7,463 nt of DNA from an uncultured Caryophanales bacterium (GTDB lineage: Bacteria; Bacillota_I; Bacilli_A; RF39; UBA660): the NCBI GenBank assembly GCA_937897245.1, contig CALCBO010000141.1:1-7463 (forward strand). The letters run 5' to 3'. This document shows positions 1-5,978 of this stretch, piece after piece. Below the pieces are notes generated by a model. It saw nothing but the letters and a program-made list of their open reading frames with translations, searched no databases and had not been told where the DNA came from. Within the stretch, counting starts at the first letter, position 1. Every line of letters starts with the position of its first letter. The position numbers and the translations under genes are program-made.

Positions 1-1
1 G

Positions 2-181
2 GGAAGCAAAGCGAAAATCGCTGAACGCTTGAGTGGCATTGAATCTGATTCTCAGAAACAGTTTGTCATTGAAGTGATTAAAGAAATCGGCGTGTCCAAT
101 CTGGACAAACTGCGCGAAGTCGTTCGTGTATTCTACGGCGATAGCATGGAGTTAGATTTCGTGTTCCCTCCACAGGACTAA
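2..181 (+). CDS. C-terminal fragment of an unidentified phage-like protein
   Basis: An open frame runs in from the left edge and ends at TAA (179-181), giving the last 59 residues of a protein whose start lies outside the window. The fragment is hydrophilic, probably mostly helical (a stretch like FVIEVIKEIG, then NLDKLREVV), and ends in an acidic tail FVFPPQD. I do not recognise the family. It sits 19 bases upstream of the next gene, on the same strand, and ahead of two genes that look like phage head-tail connector components, so a phage structural or morphogenesis role is inferred from position only. Its GC (about 45% by hand count) and its CTG, CGC and GTC codons differ strongly from the AT-rich genes on the right half of the window. 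Confidence 0.6.
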   Translation, partial: GSKAKIAERLSGIESDSQKQFVIEVIKEIGVSNLDKLREVVRVFYGDSMELDFVFPPQD

Positions 182-190
182 TGTATAAGT

Positions 191-195
191 AGGTG
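191..195 (+). promoter_or_regulatory. Ribosome binding site supporting the GTG start at 201
   Basis: AGGTG ends five bases before GTG at 201. The GG core is seven bases from the start codon, the same register used by other genes in this window, so the GTG is accepted as the start. Confidence 0.6.
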
Positions 196-200
196 CAATT

Positions 201-629
201 GTGGCAGGATATAAATCCTTTGACGACGTCTATACCGTCTTTATGGATTCAACCATGGTAGACGGCTATCTTTTACCACGGACTCCAGAAGGCATGTATG
301 GACTGTTAGAATATGCACTCCGTAGATACAGATTGGCTTATGATAATGCAAAAGAAGTTGAGTTGGTAAGGGATACAGAAATGTTGACTGTCGAACTCGA
401 TGATTTTGATGTTGAACTCATTGTGGCATTCATGAGATTAAAAACTTATGAAAAGGCCGAAGATGAGTTTACTTCTACTTATGATGTTCTGATTGACGAT
501 TTAGGTAGACGTAATTATAAAGCCCAGTCTGATGCGAGAAAGGCGTTAATCGCAGAACAGAAACGAGAAATCGAATTACTCATTCGTAAAATGTCTGAGG
601 ATTTTGATGTAATTGATGAACTTGAATAG
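201..629 (+). CDS. Phage head-tail connector-like protein (putative)
   Basis: This encodes a 142-residue soluble, acidic and mostly helical protein with no signal peptide or membrane segment. It starts at GTG behind an AGGTG ribosome site. The middle part (about residues 60-82: [21 protein letters not shown] in outline) has the pattern of small phage head-tail connector proteins, an 'LDD-x-E-x-hydrophobic-M' helix. The C-terminal third (about 108-142) is a charged helix rich in K, R and E that could form a coiled coil. It lies 11 bases before the adaptor-like gene at 641, the tight same-strand packing expected in a late structural operon. The family call rests on pattern and context; a hypothetical phage protein of another role is possible. 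Codon use matches the left, phage-like segment. Confidence 0.45.
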   Translation: MAGYKSFDDVYTVFMDSTMVDGYLLPRTPEGMYGLLEYALRRYRLAYDNAKEVELVRDTEMLTVELDDFDVELIVAFMRLKTYEKAEDEFTSTYDVLIDDLGRRNYKAQSDARKALIAEQKREIELLIRKMSEDFDVIDELE

Positions 630-640
630 GATGGTGCGAT

Positions 641-1900
641 ATGAAGGACTATTCTAATTGGCATCCGTCTCGTGAAGAACGTCTGAGATATAACGCTTTA
701 AAAACGTTTGGTACTCACGCTAAATATGGAGACGAAGATGAATTTGCTATGGTCAATGGTGAATTTAAGGCAAGAGTTATTGTAAAAGACCACACGAATC
801 CGCTGAATTTTGGTTTAGAGGATAAGAAGATGTATTTTGTCAATGACCCAAAACGCCAAGTCTGCCGAGGAGATATTATATCTGGTATTGATGACCGAAA
901 TTATATCGTTGTAACGATACCAGAATCGAATGGTGTGATTTCTAAATGTAGAGGGCGTAAAATGTATGACACAATGTCTTTTGTAAAAGATGGCCAAGAG
1001 CATGTTTTTGATTGTGTTGTAGCAAAAGGTTTACTGTATGATTCTACGTCTTATGTGACCGAAACCACAGTGTTTACAGAAGAGGACTTTATCGCTCTGA
1101 TTGTTCAGTATAATGAAATTACTCAAACTATTCAAATGTTTGATATTGTTATAGTGAACGGAGAATATCATAGAGTTGTTAAAGTTGACCCGCATAGATT
1201 AAAAGAATATCCTGATGAAAAGGGTGTTCTGCAGTTAGTGCTGACAAAAGCAATGACTTGCGTAGCTGCGGACGACTCTGAAGACATTATGAAAACGGAC
1301 ACTCTTATTGACCACAGATATGGCATTGAGCCATTTAATATAATCGGAATATTGCGTTATGCTAAGTTAAAAGAACGAATCTATAATTCCAAGGCTCGTG
1401 AAATTTTAACTCCACATAATGTTTTGCAGCCGGGAGATATTATCGAAGCAACATTTTTAAGAAACCCTACGGTAGATGACTCTACAGAGACACGTATGTA
1501 CTTGTGTCAGTCACTGATTGACATGAGAGAAAATTACGACTCTGCGTTTTTGATTGACTGTAATGCACAGTTTAATATCAAAGATGACAACGGAGATGCC
1601 TATACTGTCTACGCGTATTTTGAAAATAACTCAACTCAGCTGATGAGTAATGAGCGAAATTCTAATATGTGGAATGATAACAGCAAATTCAAGTGCCTCG
1701 TTCAAAGTAATCCGCTTACTCGAAAATTAGGTAAGGAAATAGCTAGAGTTATTATTGACGGAGAAGGCTATGAAATTGTTGGTACAGACAGATTGTCTGC
1801 TGAAGGAATAATTGGCGTTGAATTTGTAGCTAGCTTTATCAATCCAAGTTTGGACAATTTGGAATTGCAGATTGCTGACTATTATAGGTACAATGCTATG
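641..1900 (+). other. Phage head-tail adaptor-like segment of the chimeric frame
   Basis: About 420 residues without membrane segments, opening with [18 protein letters not shown], typical of phage proteins that begin with an N-terminal helix. Two similar modules seem to follow each other: one around residues 77-206 (RGDIISG, a cysteine near 124, GEYHRVV at 174-180, then a GVLQLVL strand) and one around 265-400 (PGDIIEA, a CLV strand, GEGYEIV at 374-380, then GIIGVEFV). The segment ends with the LELQIADYY phrase I associate with Firmicutes siphovirus head-tail joining proteins. It uses CTG for leucine at least seven times (the last is codon 334, at 1640), whereas the sigma half never uses it. 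Likely role: connecting portal and tail in the virion. The family assignment is from memory of the motif. Confidence 0.5.
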
Positions 1901-2683
1901 GAAGATGTCACTTCAGATGAAGAATTTGAATATGCTGTTCGTGCTGAACAAGGTGATGAAGAAGCTAAAAGAATGTTAGCTGAATCTAACTTACGTCTAG
2001 TTGTTAGTATAGCTAAAAGATATGTTGGACGTGGAATGCTATTCTTAGACCTAATCCAAGAAGGAAATATTGGCCTAATGAAAGCAGTTGATAAATTTGA
2101 CCCTACAAAGGGATATAAATTCTCAACTTATGCCACTTGGTGGATTAGACAAGCTATTACACGTGCTATTGCCGATCAAGCAAGAACTATCCGTGTACCA
2201 GTTCATATGGTTGAAACAATTAATAAACTAGCAAGAATTCAAAGACAATTAACTCAAGAGTTAAATCGTGAACCAACTGATGAAGAAATAGCTGAAAAAT
2301 TAGGGATAAGTGTTGAAAAAGTACGTGAAGTATATAAAATATCTCAAGATCCTGTATCTCTAGAAACTCCAATTGGTGAAGAAGATGATTCACATTTGGG
2401 TGATTTCATTAAAGATGAAAGAACTATGGGACCAGAAGAATATGCCACTGTTGAAATGCTAAAAGAAGAATTAAGAGGTGTTCTTTCTACCTTAACTGAA
2501 AGAGAAGAAAAAGTTTTACGTTTGCGTTTTGGTTTAGATGATGGTCAATGTCGCACCCTAGAAGAAGTAGGACAAATATTTGGGGTTACCAGAGAAAGAA
2601 TTCGTCAAATAGAAGCAAAAGCTCTAAGAAAACTAAGACATCCTTCTCGTTCTAGAAAATTAAAGGATTTCTTGACAGATTAA
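641..2683 (+). CDS. rpoD: Chimeric open frame: phage head-tail adaptor-like N-terminus fused to RpoD/SigA sigma factor core
   Basis: One 680-residue frame holds two unrelated halves. Residues 1 to about 420 resemble virion adaptor proteins and end in the phage-type phrase [12 protein letters not shown] (405-416). Residues from about 424 are a primary sigma-70 factor: region 2.1-2.2 (about 438-490), region 2.3-2.4 with WW at 500-501 and the -10 contacts Q504 and T507 (E. coli Q437 and T440), region 3.0 RTIRVPVHM, region 3.2 [18 protein letters not shown], and region 4.2 with R651, E652 and R655 (E. coli R584, E585, R588). Region 1.1 and the DPVRxYL half of region 1.2 are missing. The start at 641 has GATGGTG upstream. 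The sigma half overlaps trmK by one base. No natural family has this layout that I know of; an assembly join or recombination inside rpoD is more likely than a working fusion. Confidence 0.75.
   Translation: MKDYSNWHPSREERLRYNALKTFGTHAKYGDEDEFAMVNGEFKARVIVKDHTNPLNFGLEDKKMYFVNDPKRQVCRGDIISGIDDRNYIVVTIPESNGVISKCRGRKMYDTMSFVKDGQEHVFDCVVAKGLLYDSTSYVTETTVFTEEDFIALIVQYNEITQTIQMFDIVIVNGEYHRVVKVDPHRLKEYPDEKGVLQLVLTKAMTCVAADDSEDIMKTDTLIDHRYGIEPFNIIGILRYAKLKERIYNSKAREILTPHNVLQPGDIIEATFLRNPTVDDSTETRMYLCQSLIDMRENYDSAFLIDCNAQFNIKDDNGDAYTVYAYFENNSTQLMSNERNSNMWNDNSKFKCLVQSNPLTRKLGKEIARVIIDGEGYEIVGTDRLSAEGIIGVEFVASFINPSLDNLELQIADYYRYNAMEDVTSDEEFEYAVRAEQGDEEAKRMLAESNLRLVVSIAKRYVGRGMLFLDLIQEGNIGLMKAVDKFDPTKGYKFSTYATWWIRQAITRAIADQARTIRVPVHMVETINKLARIQRQLTQELNREPTDEEIAEKLGISVEKVREVYKISQDPVSLETPIGEEDDSHLGDFIKDERTMGPEEYATVEMLKEELRGVLSTLTEREEKVLRLRFGLDDGQCRTLEEVGQIFGVTRERIRQIEAKALRKLRHPSRSRKLKDFLTD
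1880..1925. other. Probable join between phage-like and chromosomal DNA
   Basis: The left protein family ends at about residue 416-420 (1886-1900), and recognisable sigma sequence starts at about residue 424-429 (1910-1927). Composition and leucine codon choice change across the same place. No insertion sequence, inverted repeat or clear duplicated core is visible here. GATGAAGAA at the boundary also recurs at 1954 and 2279 with small variations, so short microhomology is possible. Confidence 0.6.
1910..2683 (+). other. rpoD: Sigma-70 primary sigma factor segment (RpoD/SigA regions 2-4), 5'-truncated
   Basis: From about residue 424 the frame aligns by eye with B. subtilis SigA from the end of region 1.2 to the C-terminus, closing with [16 protein letters not shown] in the same register as E. 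coli RpoD (29 residues after the region 4.2 arginine in both). All core-binding, -10 and -35 recognition motifs are present, so this is the housekeeping sigma, not an ECF or sporulation factor. Codon use is that of the right-hand genome: TTA and CTA for leucine, no CTG. The missing front part would normally hold region 1.1 and the first helix of region 1.2. An in-frame ATG at 1898 has AGGT eight bases upstream and could give a 261-residue product, but this is probably fortuitous. Confidence 0.85.
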
Positions 2684-3351
2684 TGAAAATAAATGCTAGA
2701 TTAAAGAAGATAGGGGATTTAGTGGAAGCTAACTCCTTTTGTTTAGATGTTGGCTGTGACCATGCTTTACTAGATATTTATTTAGTTACTCGTAAAAAAA
2801 ATATCAAAGCAATTGCCAGTGATATTGCGACAGGACCAATAGAACAAGCAAAAAAAAATATTAAACGTGAACACTTAGAAAACGAAATAGAAGTACGAAT
2901 AGGAGATGGTCTATCAACCTATTCAGAAGAAATAAATACCATCATCATCTCTGGAATGGGTGGTAAAAACATTATTGGAATATGTAAAGCAAATCCCAAA
3001 GTATTAAAAGAAATAGATACTCTAATAATAAGTCCCAATAATTATCAAGAAGATGTAAAACGCTACTTATGTAAAAATGGATTTTATATTGAAAATGAAG
3101 AATTTGTTAAGGATAAAAGATTCATCTATCAAATAATCATCTTTAAAAAGGGTAAAAAGAAATATACTAAAGAAGAATATTTCTTTGGACCAGTGTTCTT
3201 AACAAAAAAAGGACCATTATTTAGAGAATATTATGAAAGAGAAATGAAATCTAGAGAAATATTAATTTCACTTTTACCTAAAAATTTTTATTTAAAAATC
3301 TATAAAACTAAAAAAGAAATCCAAATGATTAAAAAAGAAATTGCAGACTAG
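2683..3351 (+). CDS. trmK: tRNA (adenine(22)-N(1))-methyltransferase TrmK
   Basis: This 222-residue, cytosolic, SAM-dependent Rossmann-fold methyltransferase of the TrmK/YqfN family (COG2384) methylates N1 of adenine 22 in the D-arm of tRNAs. Visible motifs are the SAM-binding LDVGCDHALLDIYL (about residues 21-34), the acidic SDIATGPIEQAKKNI that ends the second strand, the family signature IISGMGGKNI, the catalytic-region ISPNNYQEDVKRYL, and KDKRFIYQIIIF. A basic C-terminal helical extension follows, as in the family. The length is close to the usual 220-240. The ATG overlaps the sigma stop (TAATG), which suggests translational coupling; AAAGGA at 2662-2667 is a weak, rather distant ribosome site. 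The rpoD-trmK order is the conserved Bacillota arrangement. The usual next gene, yqfO (NIF3-like), is absent here. Confidence 0.92.
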   Translation: MKINARLKKIGDLVEANSFCLDVGCDHALLDIYLVTRKKNIKAIASDIATGPIEQAKKNIKREHLENEIEVRIGDGLSTYSEEINTIIISGMGGKNIIGICKANPKVLKEIDTLIISPNNYQEDVKRYLCKNGFYIENEEFVKDKRFIYQIIIFKKGKKKYTKEEYFFGPVFLTKKGPLFREYYEREMKSREILISLLPKNFYLKIYKTKKEIQMIKKEIAD

Positions 3352-3366
3352 TAATAGTCTTTTCTT
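3335..3366 (+). terminator. Hairpin terminator after trmK
   Basis: AGACTA (3345-3350) and TAGTCT (3355-3360) pair perfectly around a GTAA loop. AAGAAA just upstream (about 3335-3340) can pair with TTTCTT (3361-3366) across a four-base bulge, and a T-rich stretch follows. The trmK stop TAG lies in the stem and loop. It is AT-rich and so of modest strength, but it lies upstream of a good promoter, which supports transcription ending here. Confidence 0.45.
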
Positions 3367-3395
3367 ATCTTATTAATTATTTTAAAAGTATAGTA

Positions 3396-3424
3396 TTGTT
3401 TTAGTAAAATAAATAGTATATAAT
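3396..3424 (+). promoter_or_regulatory. Sigma-A-type promoter for the surface protein gene
   Basis: TTGTTT (3396-3401) and a perfect TATAAT (3419-3424) are separated by 17 bases. A start near 3431 would give a leader of about 80 bases before the ATG at 3514. The leader shows no strong structure or recognised riboswitch. The intergenic region 3352-3513 therefore holds the trmK terminator, this promoter and the ribosome site AGAGGTGG (3496-3503). Confidence 0.6.
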
Positions 3425-3513
3425 AAAATAGAAAGCTAAAAAAGATAATGGTATTCAAAAATATTATTAACACAGTTTTATATACTAGTTGTAATAGAGG
3501 TGGCTTGTAGAAT

Positions 3514-4854
3514 ATGAAAAAAATAAGTATGATCTTAGTAATAATAGTTACTATTTTTTCAACAACTATTGTTTATGCCAAAGATTCAGTTTATTCATTA
3601 AATAAAAATAAAGATGAACATTTTCGTTATGTCATAAATGGTTATGATGAGACTGGAAATAAAGATGGTTTTATTCTTGGAGGAGATTATTTAAAAGAAA
3701 CAGATAATCAAGAAGATTACCAAGTGATGTTAGTTAAATATAATAAAAAAGGTACTGTTAAATGGAAATATACTTATGGTAAAACAAAAAAAGATTACTT
3801 AGATTACTTAACATATACATATAATAGTGAAGGTAAAATAGATGGTTATGTTTTAGTGCTAGATAAAACATATAATACAGATGATACAACAAAAGAAGTT
3901 GCCTCTACTTTTGTTAAAGTAGGATTAGATGGAAAATATATTGCTGAAAAAGATTCTAATCTCCAAAAACAAGAACATATAGTTAAGATTGTTGAAACTT
4001 CAGAAAATGGTATTTTTAATGGATATCTCGCAATTGCTAATAATACCGAAAAAACATCATCTTTCCTAGTAAAATACGACCGTGATTTTAATGTTGTATG
4101 GTCTAAGGAGAAAGCTATTACTGAAAAAGATACTATTGAGTATACTGATATTACTCCAATAAAAGAAGATAATAATACAATTGGTTGTGTTATTATTGAA
4201 GAGAAAAAAATTGGTGATAATTTAACAAAAGATTTAGTACATTTTGATAATAATGGTGATGTTCAAAAAGAAACAGCTATTGATTTAGAAAAGTATTCTA
4301 CTACATCTTTATCAGCAGCTGAATCTGGTTATATATTATATGGTATAACACCAGAAGTAAAAGTGAAAAAAGGAGAAAAAAGTTATTGTCTAAATCATTA
4401 TACGAACCAAGATGAAAATGATTGGGAATCAATAGGTGATATACCAGTTGATGATAATAAAAAAATGATTTTACTTCCCCAATTTAAAGATAATAAAATA
4501 ACTAGTTATACATTATTATATTCCAATAGTTCAGATCATAGTTATGAAGTTATAACTCTAGATCAAGATGGTCTACTTCAAAAGAAAATTAAAAAGATTA
4601 ATAATGAATATTATGATATAGAAGGATATCTAACAAGTAAAAATACAATCTATCTAATAGGTCAAATAAATTGTCCTGAAGATGAAACTTGCGAATATGA
4701 TGGAAATTCTTTATTCTTAGTTAGTGATGAAGACAAAGTAATAGAAGTAGAAGATAATGATAGTACTAATATTATATTGATTAGTTCTATTGCGATAGTA
4801 GGCTTAATAGGTATCTTTATCTTTAGAAAGAAAAGCAAAAACATAAAAGCGTAG
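3514..4854 (+). CDS. Secreted, C-terminally membrane-anchored protein with propeller-like repeats, function unknown
   Basis: This is a 446-residue protein with a clear signal peptide: MKK, a hydrophobic core to residue 20, and a likely cut after VYA at 22. The long polar domain lies outside the cell. A single C-terminal membrane helix (about 420-437) is followed by the stop-transfer tail RKKSKNIKA. The outer domain appears to repeat a unit of about 50-60 residues: an 'x-DG-hydrophobic-hydrophobic-G' strand, a strand like VMLVKY or FLVKYD, an asparagine/aspartate-glycine turn such as NKKGTVKW or DRDFNVVW, then a charged linker. Examples start near residues 50, 108, 170, 220 and 268. This resembles beta-propeller blades. 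It is transcribed from its own promoter and faces the DUF3792-type gene tail to tail. I do not recognise a named family; binding or scaffolding at the cell surface is a guess. Confidence 0.75.
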   Translation: MKKISMILVIIVTIFSTTIVYAKDSVYSLNKNKDEHFRYVINGYDETGNKDGFILGGDYLKETDNQEDYQVMLVKYNKKGTVKWKYTYGKTKKDYLDYLTYTYNSEGKIDGYVLVLDKTYNTDDTTKEVASTFVKVGLDGKYIAEKDSNLQKQEHIVKIVETSENGIFNGYLAIANNTEKTSSFLVKYDRDFNVVWSKEKAITEKDTIEYTDITPIKEDNNTIGCVIIEEKKIGDNLTKDLVHFDNNGDVQKETAIDLEKYSTTSLSAAESGYILYGITPEVKVKKGEKSYCLNHYTNQDENDWESIGDIPVDDNKKMILLPQFKDNKITSYTLLYSNSSDHSYEVITLDQDGLLQKKIKKINNEYYDIEGYLTSKNTIYLIGQINCPEDETCEYDGNSLFLVSDEDKVIEVEDNDSTNIILISSIAIVGLIGIFIFRKKSKNIKA

Positions 4855-4870
4855 TTAATCGCTTTTTTTT
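4845..4870 (+). terminator. Bidirectional terminator between convergent genes
   Basis: AAAAGCG (4845-4851) pairs perfectly with CGCTTTT (4860-4866) around the eight-base loop TAGTTAAT, and the run of T continues to 4870. On the opposite strand the A-rich flank (4837-4848) supplies the T-run for the minus-strand gene. The loop contains both stop codons back to back: TAG of the plus gene (4852-4854) and TAA of the minus gene (4857-4855). Confidence 0.8.
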
Positions 4871-5217
4871 CTTTGTATTCCAAAGATACTTCCAATAACA
4901 GTAAGTAATACAATAATTAAATAATATAATAGATATTTAATTTGATAATTATTACTTATAATACTTACTATTAAACTAAATAGTATAAATAAAGAACCAT
5001 ATTTAAGTCCCTCTAAATAACCTTTCTTTAAAGCCTTTTTTCCAATAAAAAAACTATGAATAAAAATAGATATAAGTATTACTATAAGCTTAATCATCGT
5101 AAAAAAATAATAATCAATAAAGCTATAATAATATAGAATAGTAGAAAGAATAGTAATAATTATTATCTCTAAGATATTATAGAAAAAAGGAATAATAAAT
5201 ATTTTAAAATAATTCAA
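4855..5217 (-). CDS. Small four-helix membrane protein, TIGR04086/DUF3792 (YrzE-like) family
   Basis: This is an integral membrane protein of about 120 residues with four hydrophobic segments (roughly 5-30, 36-57, 72-89 and 95-113) and a basic tail QRKKSD. Between helices two and three lies GKKALKKGYLEGLKYG (59-74), which matches the glycine-rich 'G-K-K-x-x-x-K-G-x-x-x-G-x-x-x-G' signature of the TIGR04086/DUF3792 family; the function of that family is unknown. A GTG at 5226 would add three residues, but that GTG is itself part of AGGTGAT (5228-5222 on this strand), which is correctly spaced for TTG at 5217, so TTG is preferred. It is convergent with the surface protein and divergent from the DUF421 gene, 72 bases away. 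Its very high isoleucine and tyrosine content reflects AT-rich DNA. Confidence 0.7.
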   Translation of the reverse strand: MNYFKIFIIPFFYNILEIIIITILSTILYYYSFIDYYFFTMIKLIVILISIFIHSFFIGKKALKKGYLEGLKYGSLFILFSLIVSIISNNYQIKYLLYYLIIVLLTVIGSIFGIQRKKSD

Positions 5218-5221
5218 TATA

Positions 5222-5228
5222 ATCACCT
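5222..5228 (-). promoter_or_regulatory. Ribosome binding site setting the TTG start at 5217
   Basis: On the minus strand the order is AGGTGAT, then TATA, then TTG. The same GGTGAT element stands before the starts at 5290 and 5979 at nearly the same distance. The alternative GTG start lies inside the element and has no ribosome site of its own. Confidence 0.6.
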
Positions 5229-5256
5229 AATAAAAAATATGCTAAGAATAAAATAA

Positions 5257-5272
5257 TATGATAATAATCATA
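5257..5272. promoter_or_regulatory. AT-rich inverted repeat between divergent genes
   Basis: TATGAT (5257-5262) and ATCATA (5267-5272) form a perfect six-base inverted repeat with an AATA centre, in the short gap between two divergently transcribed membrane protein genes. It could be an operator or simply reflect the low complexity of this ATA/ATT-rich stretch. No convincing -35/-10 pair was found for either gene. Confidence 0.2.
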
Positions 5273-5289
5273 ATAATAATGGTGATCTA

Positions 5290-5934
5290 ATGAAATACTT
5301 TATAATAATGTATCGTAGTTTATTCTCCTATATTTTTATTGCCTTAGCATACCGTTTTATGGGAAAAAGAGAAATAGGAGAACTATCAGTAATGGATTTG
5401 GTAGTATCTATTTTTATAGCTGAAATGGCTGCTATATCTATAGATGATTACAATAAGAATATGTTAATATCTATTATTCCTATTACTATTCTAATTCTAC
5501 TTCAAGTACTATCATCTAAAATATCAATCAATAATAAAAAAGCTAGAAATATTATAGATGGTAAACCTTCAGTTATAATAAATAGAGGTAAAGTAAATTT
5601 TAAAGAAATGCAAAAACAAAGATATAATATAGATGACTTATTAATGCAATTACGTGAAGAATCTATAAAATCAATAGCTGAGGTGGATTACGCAATTTTA
5701 GAAACAAGTGGTAAATTATCAATCTTTTTAAAAGAAGATGATATTAAACACAATTATCCACTACCACTTATCTTAAATGGTAAAGTAGATGAAGAAACAT
5801 TAATTCAAATAGGTAAAAATAGAGAATGGCTTAATCAAGAACTTATAAATAATAATATTATAATAGATAATATATTCTATGCTTTTTATCAAACAAAGAA
5901 CTTATATATTATTGAAAAAGATAAGATAAAATGA
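5290..5934 (+). CDS. DUF421 (YetF-type) membrane protein
   Basis: This 214-residue protein is of the DUF421/YetF family (COG2323). The N-terminal third is hydrophobic with about three membrane segments (about 4-20, 36-51, 59-76) and contains the hallmark RFMGKREIGELSVMDLVV (22-39). The cytosolic C-terminal domain shows the other family markers: DGKPSVIINRGKVN (90-103), DDLLMQLREESIKSIAEV (115-132) and YAILETSGKLS (134-144). This is within the usual length range of about 160-240. The biochemical role is not settled; in Bacillus, YetF-type proteins are linked to spore germinant receptor function, but nothing here points to sporulation. The ATG has GGTGAT seven bases upstream. A terminator begins on its own TGA stop. 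The gene is divergent from the DUF3792-type gene. Confidence 0.88.
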   Translation: MKYFIIMYRSLFSYIFIALAYRFMGKREIGELSVMDLVVSIFIAEMAAISIDDYNKNMLISIIPITILILLQVLSSKISINNKKARNIIDGKPSVIINRGKVNFKEMQKQRYNIDDLLMQLREESIKSIAEVDYAILETSGKLSIFLKEDDIKHNYPLPLILNGKVDEETLIQIGKNREWLNQELINNNIIIDNIFYAFYQTKNLYIIEKDKIK

Positions 5935-5958
5935 CAAATTTCTTTTGTTATTTTTTTT
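5932..5958 (+). terminator. Hairpin terminator on the DUF421 stop codon
   Basis: TGACAAA (5932-5938, with the TGA stop as its first three bases) pairs with TTTGTTA (5944-5950), including one G-T wobble, around the loop TTTCT. Eight T follow (5951-5958). It is AT-rich and may be leaky, because the next gene starts only 20 bases later without a clear promoter of its own. Confidence 0.55.
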
Positions 5959-5978
5959 ATACTTAAAATGGTGATTAT

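Noticed and set aside
815..1003. Open frame on the minus strand, 62 codons
   Set aside because: It lies wholly inside the adaptor-like gene, has no ribosome site or family features, and is a shadow of the plus-strand coding.
1850..1950. Phage attachment site or transposon end at the phage/sigma join
   Set aside because: No integrase, tRNA, inverted repeat or target duplication is visible, and structural genes are not expected next to an attachment site.
2830..2860. Runs of eight and nine A in trmK as phase-variable or slippage sites
   Set aside because: Such runs are expected in lysine-rich, AT-rich coding DNA. The frame and family motifs are intact through them.
3425..3495. Riboswitch or attenuator in the leader of the surface protein gene
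   Set aside because: The stretch of about 70 bases is AT-rich with no strong stems and no recognisable aptamer core.
4662..4913. Open frame on the minus strand, 83 codons
   Set aside because: It covers the 3' end of the surface protein and runs across the shared terminator. Its hydrophobic composition mirrors the C-terminal membrane helix on the other strand.
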